A DNA stretch of 64,000 bases, taken from Algibacillus agarilyticus (GTDB lineage Bacteria > Pseudomonadota > Gammaproteobacteria > Enterobacterales > Alteromonadaceae). The notes beneath the pieces are model-generated. The model ran no database searches, was not told the DNA's origin, and saw only the letters and a program-made list of their open reading frames with translations. Made by a program: the position numbers and the translations under genes. Shown here in pieces: positions 25,126 to 33,967 of the stretch. How positions within the stretch are numbered: the first letter of the stretch is position 1; each line of letters begins with the position of its first letter. The DNA lies in assembly GCF_003286125.1 (NCBI RefSeq), contig NZ_QMED01000003.1:124001-188000 (forward strand), written 5' to 3'.

Positions 25126-26140
25126 AAAACTCAACTCCTAATGTGTGTTTCATTGATTCATGGCTGGGTAATACTTGTTGTCTAAACAATTGGCGGTCTA
25201 CTTTTAAAACGGTTACGCCTTGTGCTTCAAACCACTTTGCGAGCGCTTGCTCTGATTTGCGTGTATCGGCAGAGACGCCCATTGCAGCTTCTTTAAAAAC
25301 ATCAGCAAATAGTTTTTTATCTTGTGCAGATAGTGAATGCCAAAGGCGATCACTCAGGACACTTAAAATTGAACCTTGCAAATGCCCAGTTAAACTGATG
25401 TAGGGTTGAACTTCATAAAATTTCTTTGCTTTGATCGTGGGTAATGGGTTTTCTTGTGCATCAACTACACCTTGCTGTAAAGCCAGATACACCTCTGAAA
25501 ATGCAATTGGGCTTGGGTTTGCGCCCACCGCTAATGGAAACATTTTATAGATAGAGGCATTGGGTACACGCAATTTTAAATTTTGCATATCGGCCGGCGT
25601 CTGTATCGGCTTGCTAGACGTAACATGACGCTGACCATAATAATTATTGCCGACGATTTGATTACCTAAAGTCGCTTTTTTATACCCTGCGATCATTTCA
25701 ACAAACAATTGGCTAGCCGTAAATTTTTGCCAATGTTCATAATCTCGAAACACATAGGGTAATTCTGATAACGCCATAGGCGGGTAAGTTTGGCCAGCAA
25801 AGCTCGTTCCGGTATAAATAATATCGACCGTGCCAAGGCTTAAACTTTGATTAAGCTCGGCTTCTTTACCCATGATCGATGTTGGAAAAACATCAATGTA
25901 ATATCGTCCGTTAGTGCGTGTATTTATTTCTTTAGCGGCCCATTCAGCCCAAATGTGCAAAGGCTCACTTGTTTCGTATACATGCGCCCAAGTTAGCCTT
26001 TTTACATCTTGTGTGGCTGAAAAACCCACCGAACTAAGCACAAAATTAAAGAAAATGATTAACAAAAAACAGCGATACCTTTGAACGCTGAGTAATGCTA
26101 ATTTGTAACATTTTGAAAAGTAAGTAGAAAATAAAATCAT
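25100..26140 (-). CDS. dctP: TRAP transporter solute-binding protein (DctP)
   Basis: 346 residues with a signal peptide (long n-region, hydrophobic 22-40, cleavage near VGFSA). DctP fold blocks are LTWAHVYETSEPLHIWAEWAA, LSELPYVFRD and NLKLRVPNASIYKMF. In the family the Arg of LKLRVP forms the salt bridge with the ligand carboxylate, so the ligand is an organic acid. QGVVDAQENPLPTI is the second lobe signature. It is first in the operon and divergent from the molybdenum hydroxylase genes with 111 bp between. That suggests oxidation products of the latter could be its cargo (inference). Confidence 0.92.
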   Translation of the reverse strand: MILFSTYFSKCYKLALLSVQRYRCFLLIIFFNFVLSSVGFSATQDVKRLTWAHVYETSEPLHIWAEWAAKEINTRTNGRYYIDVFPTSIMGKEAELNQSLSLGTVDIIYTGTSFAGQTYPPMALSELPYVFRDYEHWQKFTASQLFVEMIAGYKKATLGNQIVGNNYYGQRHVTSSKPIQTPADMQNLKLRVPNASIYKMFPLAVGANPSPIAFSEVYLALQQGVVDAQENPLPTIKAKKFYEVQPYISLTGHLQGSILSVLSDRLWHSLSAQDKKLFADVFKEAAMGVSADTRKSEQALAKWFEAQGVTVLKVDRQLFRQQVLPSHESMKHTLGVEFYERLQNIK

Positions 26141-26251
26141 TTTTTATACAAACACATTTAATATATTGTTAACATTTAAACATGTTGTACACTTTAAAAG
26201 CAACTGGCATTATAAAAAATAGCCAAACTAATAAAAAATAGAGTTCAAACA

Positions 26252-26728
26252 ATGATTACACTCAATGTAAATAACCAAGACCACCAAATCGATGCACCAG
26301 ACGAAATGCCCTTGTTATGGGCAATACGTGACTTAATGCAGTATACCGGCACCAAATTTGGTTGTGGTAAAGGTTTGTGCGGTGCTTGTACGGTTCATAT
26401 AAATGGTCAACCGATACGATCGTGCATAACACCGGTTGCCTTAGCTAAAAATAGCAAAATAAAAACCATCGAAGGCGTTAGTGACAAAGGTGATCATGTT
26501 ATTCAAATCGCTTGGCAAGAAAATAACGTACCGCAATGTGGCTACTGTCAATCAGGTCAAATAATGAATGCCTTACCACTAATCGAACGTTCAGCAGAAA
26601 AAAACACCACACCAACCGATGAAGAAATAGATAATCACATGGCTGGAAATATTTGTCGTTGTGGCACTTACCCTCGCATTAAACAAGCAATAAAAGATGC
26701 AACGGTTGCGTTGATAAAAGGAGCATAA
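26252..26728 (+). CDS. Molybdenum hydroxylase small subunit (2x[2Fe-2S])
   Basis: 158 residues, xanthine oxidase family iron-sulfur subunit (IorA/CoxS type). The plant-ferredoxin-like cluster ligands are Cys38, Cys43, Cys46 and Cys58 (FGCGKGLCGACTV and RSC). The second cluster uses Cys96, Cys99, Cys135 and Cys137 (QCGYCQSGQ and NICRCGTY). It passes electrons from the molybdenum site. It has no signal of its own and would be exported with the Tat-signal-bearing large subunit. It is four bases upstream of the large subunit gene. No FAD subunit and no cytochrome subunit is adjacent. Confidence 0.93.
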   Translation: MITLNVNNQDHQIDAPDEMPLLWAIRDLMQYTGTKFGCGKGLCGACTVHINGQPIRSCITPVALAKNSKIKTIEGVSDKGDHVIQIAWQENNVPQCGYCQSGQIMNALPLIERSAEKNTTPTDEEIDNHMAGNICRCGTYPRIKQAIKDATVALIKGA

Positions 26729-26732
26729 CAGC

Positions 26733-28994
26733 ATGGATATGGTTAAATTATCACGTCGCGAATTTTTAACTTACTCGGGTATTATGGGCAGTGGCTTAAT
26801 ATTAGGGTGTAACACAACCGAACAAGCGCAATCAAAAATAGCGCAAAATGCCATTAATAGTGGGTTAGCAAAATCTGACCGCTTAAATTTATTTGTGGCG
26901 ATCCAAGCCGATGGTACGGTTGAAATTGTCAGTCACCGGGTTGAAATGGGTCAAGGTTCAAAAACCGGTATACCGCAAATTGTCGCTGAAGAACTCGAAG
27001 CCGATTGGCAAAAAGTGAAAGTGATACAAGGCTTAGGTAACAAAGCCTATGGCAACCAAAATACCGATGGCTCTACCAGTATTCGGCTATTTTTTGAAAA
27101 ATTAAGAGAAATGGGGGCGTCTGCCCGCATGATGCTCGAGCAAGCCGCCGCCCAATATTGGCAAGTGCCTATTGAAGCGGTATACGCTAAAGAAAACTAC
27201 ATTATCAACAAAAATACACAAGCAAAATTAGCTTACGGCGACCTCGCTGAACTCGCCAGCAAGCAAGTTGTACCCGACATAAAGTCACTAAAATTTAAAG
27301 CCCCAGAGCAATATCGATTAATTGGCAAGCCCGTTCCCATTGTTGATCTCAAAGAAATGACGATGGGCAAAGCCAATTATGGCGTTGATAAAACGCTGCC
27401 GAATATGTTGATTGCATCGATTGAACGGTGCCCGGTTTTACATGGCAAAGTCAGTTCGTTTAATGCCGAAAAAGCGTTAGCCGTGCCCGGAGTGGTTAAG
27501 GTTATCGAAATGCCCGCCACACGCGATGTTGTCTCGTTTTTTCCGTTAGCCGGTGTAGCCGTATTAGCCACCAATACGTGGGCAGCGATGCAAGGCCGAA
27601 AATTGCTAGAAATACAGTGGGACCTCGGTGAAAAACAGCATATAAATTCAGATCAAGAATTCGAAACTTATAAAAATAATTTAAACCAAAAACCGATATT
27701 TGTGGCGAAAAAAGGCGACGTGAAAAACGGATTTTTATCAGCTAAAACGCTGGTAGAGGCCCGTTATAAAACCCCGTATTTAGTCCATGCGCCTATGGAA
27801 CCGCCTATGGCAACAGCGTGGTTTCACGATGGTATATGCGAAATATGGGCTTGTGTTCAAGATCCGCAATCAACCATGAACAGCGCCGCCGCTATGATGA
27901 ATTTACCTGCGGATATGTTTGTGGTTGAACCCACGTTACTGGGTGGCGCGTTTGGCCGAAAATCAAAACCCGATTTTAGTAACGAAGCCGTATTTTTAGC
28001 GCACAAGACACAACAGCCGGTTAAAGTTGTTTGGAGCCGAGAAGATGATATTCAACAAGGTTATTATCATGCAGGCGCATTAGAAAATATCAAAGCCGGT
28101 ATTGATGATAAAGGCAATATCACAACGTGGCATCAACAAACCGTGTATCCAACTATCGCCTCTACGTTTAATAACGACAAACACACACCCCAAGATTTTG
28201 AGCTTAGCCTAGGCTTTGGCGATTTAGCTTATGATTTTGACCATGTATTAATGGAAAAAGCAGAAGCAAAAGCGCCCGTTAGGATCGGTTGGATGCGCTC
28301 GGTTTGTAATATTCAGCATGCCTTTGCCTTGAACTGCTTTTTAGATGAAATTGCGCACAAAATAAATAAACCCACTGCCGAAGTCATGCTAAAAGCGTTA
28401 GGGGCTGATCGTAATGTTAATCATAAAGAGGAATTTGGCTTTAGTTTTACTAATTATTCAGAAAAACTAGAACGTCACCCCTACTCGACTAAACGTTATC
28501 GTGAAGTGTTGCAACACTTAATTAAGCAAACACCCATTGATCAAACACTGCCAAATAATCAAGGCTGGGGAATTGCGGTGCATCGTAGTTTTGTCAGTTA
28601 TATTGCGGTAGCCAGTAAAGTATCGGTGGTTAATAATAAGCTTTCGGTTGATGAGATCCATTGTGTAGTCGATTGTGGCTTAGCCATTAACCCTGATCGC
28701 ATTAAAGCACAAATGGAAGGCGCGATGATATTTGGCTTATCTATTGCGCTCATGGGCAAAATTGATATTAAAGCAGGCCAAGTTGTGCAATCAAATTTTC
28801 ATGATTACCCGGTAACTCGCATGCCACAAGCCCCCAACATTACCGTGCATTTATTAAACCCTACCGAGAATGTTCCTAGCGGTGTGGGTGAACCCGGTGT
28901 GCCGCCTGTTGCGCCGAGTATTTGTAATGCCATTTTTGCGGCTACAGGGCAACGCTATCGAGATTTACCGTTAAACCAATATTTAACGGTTTAG
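26733..28994 (+). CDS. Molybdenum hydroxylase large subunit with Tat/lipoprotein leader
   Basis: 753 residues, IorB-type molybdopterin subunit of the aldehyde oxidase/xanthine dehydrogenase superfamily. The leader has a Tat motif SRREFL (7-12) and a lipobox LILGC (Cys26), so the folded heterodimer should be exported and anchored on the periplasmic side. Cofactor loops include [12 protein letters not shown] and [12 protein letters not shown]. The catalytic glutamate is Glu720 in GVGEPGVPP. Such two-subunit enzymes oxidise aldehydes or N-heterocycles and hand electrons to a cytochrome c. Here the local context suggests aldehyde or sugar oxidation, but this is not certain. AAGGAG lies nine bases before the start. 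Confidence 0.9.
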   Translation: MDMVKLSRREFLTYSGIMGSGLILGCNTTEQAQSKIAQNAINSGLAKSDRLNLFVAIQADGTVEIVSHRVEMGQGSKTGIPQIVAEELEADWQKVKVIQGLGNKAYGNQNTDGSTSIRLFFEKLREMGASARMMLEQAAAQYWQVPIEAVYAKENYIINKNTQAKLAYGDLAELASKQVVPDIKSLKFKAPEQYRLIGKPVPIVDLKEMTMGKANYGVDKTLPNMLIASIERCPVLHGKVSSFNAEKALAVPGVVKVIEMPATRDVVSFFPLAGVAVLATNTWAAMQGRKLLEIQWDLGEKQHINSDQEFETYKNNLNQKPIFVAKKGDVKNGFLSAKTLVEARYKTPYLVHAPMEPPMATAWFHDGICEIWACVQDPQSTMNSAAAMMNLPADMFVVEPTLLGGAFGRKSKPDFSNEAVFLAHKTQQPVKVVWSREDDIQQGYYHAGALENIKAGIDDKGNITTWHQQTVYPTIASTFNNDKHTPQDFELSLGFGDLAYDFDHVLMEKAEAKAPVRIGWMRSVCNIQHAFALNCFLDEIAHKINKPTAEVMLKALGADRNVNHKEEFGFSFTNYSEKLERHPYSTKRYREVLQHLIKQTPIDQTLPNNQGWGIAVHRSFVSYIAVASKVSVVNNKLSVDEIHCVVDCGLAINPDRIKAQMEGAMIFGLSIALMGKIDIKAGQVVQSNFHDYPVTRMPQAPNITVHLLNPTENVPSGVGEPGVPPVAPSICNAIFAATGQRYRDLPLNQYLTV

Positions 28995-29029
28995 ATGACA
29001 AAAACGTAAGTTAAAACTTTAACACATTA

Positions 29030-29057
29030 CCCACTGTCGTTTAATAAACACAGTGGG
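29030..29057. terminator. Hairpin between convergent genes
   Basis: CCCACTGT and ACAGTGGG form an 8-bp stem with a 12-nt loop, 35 bp after the molybdenum hydroxylase stop and 40 bp from the end of the convergent protease-like gene. There is no strong T-run; it is a weak or factor-assisted terminator at best. Confidence 0.5.
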
Positions 29058-29097
29058 GATCTTATGTTTAAATAGCGTTTAAATAACGTATAAACAA

Positions 29098-30195
29098 CTA
29101 CAACTGAGCCCAGTTTTCAAAAATAGGATCGTGCTCATCAGATGCAGTTTGAAATATTTCTTCATGGTTATCTATAATGTCACATTTGTTATGAGCCTCT
29201 GATTGTAATTGTTTTTTTAGGGTCGGCGACAATGCAGGCGAAAAAAAATATTGTACGAATTTGAAGGCAGAATAATACAGTTGGTGGATAGTAGGACTTT
29301 CAAGATCCCAACCACTTTCTGAGTTAAATAAGGATCCAATAGACATTATTTGTGTATCTTTAGAATAACCATCCCATTCCCAATGTAAAGTCTTTCCTCC
29401 TTGCTCATCAAGCGTTATTTTAACCCTTTTAATATGTTGAAATGCTTTAGCTAAACCTTCATTTAGGTACCGGGTCATCTTTCCAATTAACACATGATTA
29501 AGCCTATGCGTTGACTCATGAACAGCAACATTGATTAATTCATCAACCTCATTTTCGGTATACGAAACAACGTAGGTATTGGTATCGTGTATGTATACCC
29601 CGCTAGAATTGGGTAAATGGATATTTAAGCTATCCAAAAACGCTTTGTACTCATCAACTTTTGAAACCACGACCATATTGAAGTCATAATGCCTATTGAG
29701 GGTTAAATCAAACCTATTTCGGTATATCGCGATGCCGAGTTCTAATCGCTCGACTAAGGGCTGCCATTTATCTCTTGATAGTTGGGGAGAAATTATATTT
29801 AGCGTCAACTTGTTAGTAATTTCAAATATATAAACTTCGGGAATGTGACCGCTATTAAGCGCAATAACGGCATCACGTAAATGTTCGACTGATTTGGGTT
29901 CTATAGGTCGATCACAATCGTGCGTTTTTTTAATGTATATACCTTTAAACAGCTCAATCGAATCAGAATCGTTTTCTTTATCCTCTTTTTGTTTTTGACC
30001 TGTTAGCAGCTGGTCACGCGTGTGTCGAGTTTGTTGATGCTGAAGAGTAACCGTATCGTTGTTTTCATTTATCGATTTTTGCGAGGGGGGATTCGGATTA
30101 AGTAAAAAACGAAGTAAACTCACGGTCAAAATAACCAAGATGATAAATAACAAATATTTACGATATTGATTTTTATCCTGTTCCCGTTTATTCAT
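29098..30195 (-). CDS. Membrane-anchored gluzincin-like metalloprotease (DUF1570-like)
   Basis: 365 residues. One transmembrane helix (about 13-32) follows a basic N-terminus, then a polar linker (33-80), then a folded domain facing the periplasm. AVHESTH (His226, Glu227, His230) is an HExxH zinc motif. Glu246 in YLNEGLAKAF lies 16 residues after the second His, the gluzincin spacing for the third ligand. This combination is typical of DUF1570 and peptidase-MA-like proteins. The substrate is unknown. It stands alone, converging on the molybdenum hydroxylase operon. The next element upstream is a MITE. Confidence 0.65.
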   Translation of the reverse strand: MNKREQDKNQYRKYLLFIILVILTVSLLRFLLNPNPPSQKSINENNDTVTLQHQQTRHTRDQLLTGQKQKEDKENDSDSIELFKGIYIKKTHDCDRPIEPKSVEHLRDAVIALNSGHIPEVYIFEITNKLTLNIISPQLSRDKWQPLVERLELGIAIYRNRFDLTLNRHYDFNMVVVSKVDEYKAFLDSLNIHLPNSSGVYIHDTNTYVVSYTENEVDELINVAVHESTHRLNHVLIGKMTRYLNEGLAKAFQHIKRVKITLDEQGGKTLHWEWDGYSKDTQIMSIGSLFNSESGWDLESPTIHQLYYSAFKFVQYFFSPALSPTLKKQLQSEAHNKCDIIDNHEEIFQTASDEHDPIFENWAQL

Positions 30196-30315
30196 TCTAT
30201 GTCCAAAATATCGTCACAAGTATAATTTTAATGAACATTTATAGCATAAAAATGAGCCCTTAATCACAGAGCTCATTAAGTAATCCGCTTAAACAACTTA
30301 TACACTACGTATTAA

Positions 30316-30444
30316 TATAGTCTTCTCGCTCAGGTTTTATGGTTTATTGTCAGCGCTTACTCGCCCCAATCACATAGTAGAGCATATGCTCATGGGGTCT
30401 CGAAGCTTGACGGCTGCCCCTAAAACCCGATCGCTTTGACTATA
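30316..30444 (+). repeat. MITE family A, copy 3 (most complete)
   Basis: 129 bp with terminal TATAGTC and GACTATA. The imperfect terminal inverted repeat extends to about 28 bp, with a second shared GGTTTTA block. The central palindrome is GAGCATATGCTC. TA lies at both outer edges, as expected for a TA target duplication. Its right part is read as the last 24 codons of the Fic fragment on the opposite strand. Confidence 0.85.
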
Positions 30445-30744
30445 GATGGGATGAATTGTTCTTTTTCTAAAACCCGAATCCTTCATTTTTGGTATTAAAT
30501 GCGTTTTTTGCCTACTTGTTAACCCATCAAATGCATCATCTAACTCATTAGCTTTAAACTTTTGTTTTGAAATACCCATGTTTAAAACTTTAGCCTCATC
30601 TTTGTTAAGATAACCTCTATCAACTCCCAAATTTATAGTTGGAACCAATACATTTTTATATAAAAATTTAAAATCTAAAAGTTTATTCACCTTCGTGACT
30701 TCTACTAAAATTCCAGACAAAACATAATCGCACCAACTTAACAA
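30370..30744 (-). pseudogene. Fic-family protein C-terminal fragment, fused to MITE
   Basis: 124 open codons. Translation above the first codon continues as DEG before LLSWCDYVLSGILVEV. That block, with KLLDFKFLYKNVLVP, DRGYLNKDEAKVLN and FKANELDDAF...LTSRQ, is the linker and winged-helix C-terminal region of Fic AMP-transferase-type proteins. The Fic catalytic core (HPFxxGNGR) is absent; the frame is cut at a 7-bp tandem repeat upstream. Residues 101-124 are encoded by MITE copy 3, which also supplies the stop. It is a dead remnant with no credible start codon (TTG only). Confidence 0.7.
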
Positions 30745-30752
30745 TCCTTCAT

Positions 30753-30787
30753 CAGTAATCAGTAATCAGTAATCAGTAATCAGTATC
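30753..30787. repeat. Heptanucleotide tandem repeat (CAGTAAT x4, plus one variant)
   Basis: CAGTAAT is repeated exactly four times (30753-30780) and followed by CAGTATC. It marks the breakpoint of the Fic fragment. A 7-bp unit changes reading frame with each unit gained or lost, but here some frames contain stops and no intact gene lies upstream. Confidence 0.85.
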
Positions 30788-30849
30788 TACAACTTGACAC
30801 ATTCAATGACAGACGAAGTAGATAGTTTGGGCTTTAATCACAAAAAACA

Positions 30850-30862
30850 TGAATTAATTTCA
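30850..30862. promoter_or_regulatory. MetR box upstream of mesX
   Basis: TGAATTAATTTCA is an exact match to the MetR consensus TGAA-N5-TTCA. It lies 106 bp before the mesX start. The overlapping TTTCATGAATCAATGAAA adds a second dyad. Confidence 0.78.
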
Positions 30863-30967
30863 TGAATCAATGAAATATAACCATTTTTATTCATGTAATT
30901 AACCACGTATAAATTACCCAACACGACAGGTTACTTAGCAACAATAACAAAACAGAGTGCAGGCATC

Positions 30968-31945
30968 ATGAATAAAAATTTTAGCTTTACCATTAAAAGC
31001 GTTTGTCTCGATGAAAATTATCATCCTTCTGACAATACACGTATTACCACCAACTTTGCCAATTTAGCACGCGGCGATCGCCGCCAACAAAATTTACGTA
31101 ATGCATTAACCATGATTAATAATAGCTTTAACGCATTGGCTTATTGGGATAACCCTAAATGTGATCGTTATACCGTTGAACTTGAGATTGTTTCAGTTGA
31201 TATTGATATCGAAGGTAGTGGTCAAGCGTTTCCGTCTATTGAGGTTTTAAAAACCAATATTTTTGATCACAAAATTAATGAGCGTATTGAAGGCATTGTT
31301 GGCAATAATTTTTCATCGTATGTACGCGATTATGATTTTAGTGTGTTATTGGGCGATCATAACCGAGGGAAAAAGCAATTTAGTACGCCTGAAAATTTTG
31401 GCGAGTTACATGGCAAACTTTTTAAACATTTCATCAATTCAACAACTTACCAAAAGCACTTCAAAAAACGTCCCGTGATTTGTTTAAGTGTTTCAGACAA
31501 CAAAATTTATCGTCGCACAGACAATCAACACCCTCTGTTAGGGTTTGAATATCAAGCCAATGAATCATCGTTAACTGAGCAATATTTTAAAAAAATGGGC
31601 TTAAATGTGCGTTATTTTATGCCACCCAAAAGTGTCGCGCCTTTGGCTTTTTATTTTTTTGGCGATTTACTTAACGATTACAGTAACCTTGAGTTAATTA
31701 GTACGATTAGCACAATGGAGACATTTCAAAAAATTTATCGACCCGAAATTTACAATGCCAATGCGGTAGCCGGAAACATCTATCAACCCAATTTACACAA
31801 TCAAGATCATTCGTTAACACAAATAGTTTACGACCGAGAAGAGCGCAGTCGATTATCCGTTAAACAAGGTAAATTTGCTGAAGCGCATTTTATAAAACCT
31901 TATCAAAGCTTGCTTGAACATTGGTCGACTAATTACGCGCTTTAA
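30968..31945 (+). CDS. mesX: MesX, DUF1852 partner of folate-independent methionine synthase
   Basis: 325 residues, DUF1852 family, beginning FSFTIKSVCLDENYHPSDNTRITTNFANLARG. Published genetics links this family to a core-MetE methionine synthase (MesD): MesX is needed for MesD function under aerobic conditions, and the methyl donor is not known to me. No signal peptide or membrane segment is visible, so it is cytosolic. mesD follows 26 bp later, and the MetR box upstream fits methionine control. The identification rests on the mesX-mesD pairing and sequence style recalled from the family. Confidence 0.85.
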   Translation: MNKNFSFTIKSVCLDENYHPSDNTRITTNFANLARGDRRQQNLRNALTMINNSFNALAYWDNPKCDRYTVELEIVSVDIDIEGSGQAFPSIEVLKTNIFDHKINERIEGIVGNNFSSYVRDYDFSVLLGDHNRGKKQFSTPENFGELHGKLFKHFINSTTYQKHFKKRPVICLSVSDNKIYRRTDNQHPLLGFEYQANESSLTEQYFKKMGLNVRYFMPPKSVAPLAFYFFGDLLNDYSNLELISTISTMETFQKIYRPEIYNANAVAGNIYQPNLHNQDHSLTQIVYDREERSRLSVKQGKFAEAHFIKPYQSLLEHWSTNYAL

Positions 31946-31971
31946 CTCAAATAACAGGGACAACATTTACG

Positions 31972-33045
31972 ATGAAAAAAGCTACTCAAAAAAGATTACT
32001 GCCCACCTCAACAGCCGGCAGCTTGCCTAAGCCTTCGTGGTTAGCCCAATCTGAAACCCTCTGGTCACCCTGGAAATTACAAGGTGATGAATTAGTTGAT
32101 GGAAAACAAGATGCCTTAAGTTTGTCGTTGCAAGACCAACAACTCGCCGGTATCGATATTGTGAGTGATGGCGAACAAACCCGTCAGCATTTCGTCACTA
32201 CATTTATTGAACATCTGTCGGGTGTTGATTTTGAACATAAACAAACAGTTAAAATTCGTGATCGTTATGATGCTAGCGTACCGACTGTTGTGGCTGATGT
32301 TTCGCTGGCTAAATCTGTTTTTGCTGAAGATGCTAAGCGTTTACGCCAACAAACTAATCAGCCAATAAAATGGGCATTGCCCGGCCCGATGACGATGGTC
32401 GATACGCTTTTTGATGCACACTACAATAGCCGTGAAAAACTCGCTTGGGAATTTGCTAACATTCTTAATCAAGAAGCGAAAGCATTAGAAGCCGCAGGTG
32501 TTGATATTATCCAATTTGACGAACCCGCATTTAACGTATTTTTTGATGACGTTAATGCTTGGGGCATAGCGTGTTTAGAACGTGCAGTTGAAGGACTTAA
32601 ATGTGAAACAGCAGTGCATATTTGTTACGGTTATGGCATTAAAGCCAACACAGATTGGAAAAAAACATTAGGCTCAGAATGGCGACAATACGAGGATATA
32701 TTTCCGAAATTGCAGCAATCGAGCATCGATATTATTTCGCTCGAATGTCACAACTCACATGTACCGATTGAATTACTTGAGCTGATCCGCGGCAAAAAAG
32801 TCATGGTCGGGGCGATCGATGTAACCCGCAATAACATTGAATCAGCAGAAGAAGTGGCTAATACCTTAAGAGCGGCGCTTAAATACGTTGATGCAGACAA
32901 ACTCTATCCTTGTACTAACTGTGGTATGGCACCTTTACCAAGAGACGTAGCAAAAGGAAAGCTCAATGCCTTAAGTGCAGGTGCCGATATCGTTAGAAAA
33001 GAACTGGCTAAAGAAAAAATTGCCCCAACATGCGAAGTCCAGTAA
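31972..33045 (+). CDS. mesD: MesD, core-MetE-type folate-independent methionine synthase
   Basis: 357 residues, equal to the C-terminal catalytic half of cobalamin-independent MetE without the N-terminal folate-binding half. The start LPTSTAGSLPKPSWL is typical. IQFDEPAF is the active-site strand. Zinc ligands are expected in HICYGYG, ECHNSH and CTNCGMAPL, all present. It would methylate homocysteine to methionine using a donor supplied with MesX. It overlaps the convergent TauE-type gene by 38 bp at their 3' ends. A MetR gene follows on the far side, consistent with a methionine unit. Confidence 0.88.
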   Translation: MKKATQKRLLPTSTAGSLPKPSWLAQSETLWSPWKLQGDELVDGKQDALSLSLQDQQLAGIDIVSDGEQTRQHFVTTFIEHLSGVDFEHKQTVKIRDRYDASVPTVVADVSLAKSVFAEDAKRLRQQTNQPIKWALPGPMTMVDTLFDAHYNSREKLAWEFANILNQEAKALEAAGVDIIQFDEPAFNVFFDDVNAWGIACLERAVEGLKCETAVHICYGYGIKANTDWKKTLGSEWRQYEDIFPKLQQSSIDIISLECHNSHVPIELLELIRGKKVMVGAIDVTRNNIESAEEVANTLRAALKYVDADKLYPCTNCGMAPLPRDVAKGKLNALSAGADIVRKELAKEKIAPTCEVQ

Positions 33046-33838
33046 ACAGCAAAACAAAAGCAAATATTTTTTTGAGTTTTGCTGCATCTAATTTAGCCGC
33101 CAGTGATGCACCAACAGGCGCAAATAAAACGGTTAAAGGTACAATACAAGCTAAAGCCATTACATTAACCAAGCCGATTGTCCCTACGGGGGCATCGACA
33201 GGTGCAGTGCCTAAAACCAACATGGTTAATGCACCCGGTAATGAAATAACCAAGCCGATGGCTGCCGCTGTACCCACTGCTTTATGTGCAGGGTAATTAT
33301 ATAAGGTGAGCAATGGCACAGAAAGCGTACCACCGCCAATGCCAACCATAGAACTAAAAAAACCAATGCTACAGCCCATAACCGTTTGCCCAGTGGTATT
33401 AGGTAATTGTGAATACAAAGCCGACTTTCCGGTTCGGAATAACATATTGAGTGCCGACAGACAGGCAATTAAACCAAATAAAAGCGAAAGAAAAGAACCA
33501 TTTACACGGGTAACCAGCCAACTACCGGCCAAGACCCCCAGTAAAATAAATAGAGTCCAGCGTTTGAGCAGGTCAAAATCCACATTTCCTTTTTGATGAT
33601 GTGAACGAATAGAACTCAGGGAGGTAGGAACGATAGTGGCAAGTGACGTTGCCGTTGCCACTAACATGGCCGATTCGGCTGATACACCAAAGCCCTGAAA
33701 CAAGAAAAAGAGCACGGGCACGACAACAATACCGCCGCCCACACCTAATAAGCCAGCCAACAGGCCAGCAAATATGCCTGTGGTAACCAACGCAAAAAAG
33801 GTCGTTATATTTTGAGTGATAAATTCAATAAGATTCAT
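33008..33838 (-). CDS. TauE/SafE-family membrane exporter
   Basis: 276 residues, about eight transmembrane segments, TSUP (TauE/SafE/YfcA) family. The hallmark is GLLGVGGGIVVVPVLFFLF near the N-terminus, with the repeat half at SMVGIGGGTLSVPLLTLYN. Members move sulfite, sulfonates or other small sulfur or organic anions across the inner membrane. Placement between mesD and metR suggests a sulfur-related substrate (inference). Its 3' end overlaps mesD by 38 bp in antiparallel orientation, and it diverges from metR, sharing the intergenic MetR box. Confidence 0.9.
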   Translation of the reverse strand: MNLIEFITQNITTFFALVTTGIFAGLLAGLLGVGGGIVVVPVLFFLFQGFGVSAESAMLVATATSLATIVPTSLSSIRSHHQKGNVDFDLLKRWTLFILLGVLAGSWLVTRVNGSFLSLLFGLIACLSALNMLFRTGKSALYSQLPNTTGQTVMGCSIGFFSSMVGIGGGTLSVPLLTLYNYPAHKAVGTAAAIGLVISLPGALTMLVLGTAPVDAPVGTIGLVNVMALACIVPLTVLFAPVGASLAAKLDAAKLKKIFAFVLLFTGLRMLGQFFL

Positions 33839-33926
33839 TAAAGGTTTCTATTTTAATTAGCGACAAAACCATAGATTGTAAATACATTTGTTTGATGAGT
33901 AAAAGTGATATAAATTCATTGATTAA

Positions 33927-33939
33927 TGAATAATATTCA
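33927..33939. promoter_or_regulatory. MetR box between tauE-like gene and metR
   Basis: TGAATAATATTCA matches TGAA-N5-TTCA exactly. It lies 28 bp before the metR start, suggesting autoregulation. The adjacent TTCATTGATTAATGAA is another dyad of the same half-sites. Confidence 0.78.
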
Positions 33940-33967
33940 TCATTAAGAAAAAGACTGGAGTTAACTC

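Noticed and set aside
30753-30787. CRISPR-like array
   Set aside because: 7-bp uninterrupted tandem units without spacers; no cas genes in the window.
30753-30787. Phase-variable switch for a functional Fic gene
   Set aside because: No upstream coding half exists and the 3' end is replaced by a MITE, so no intact gene can be restored.
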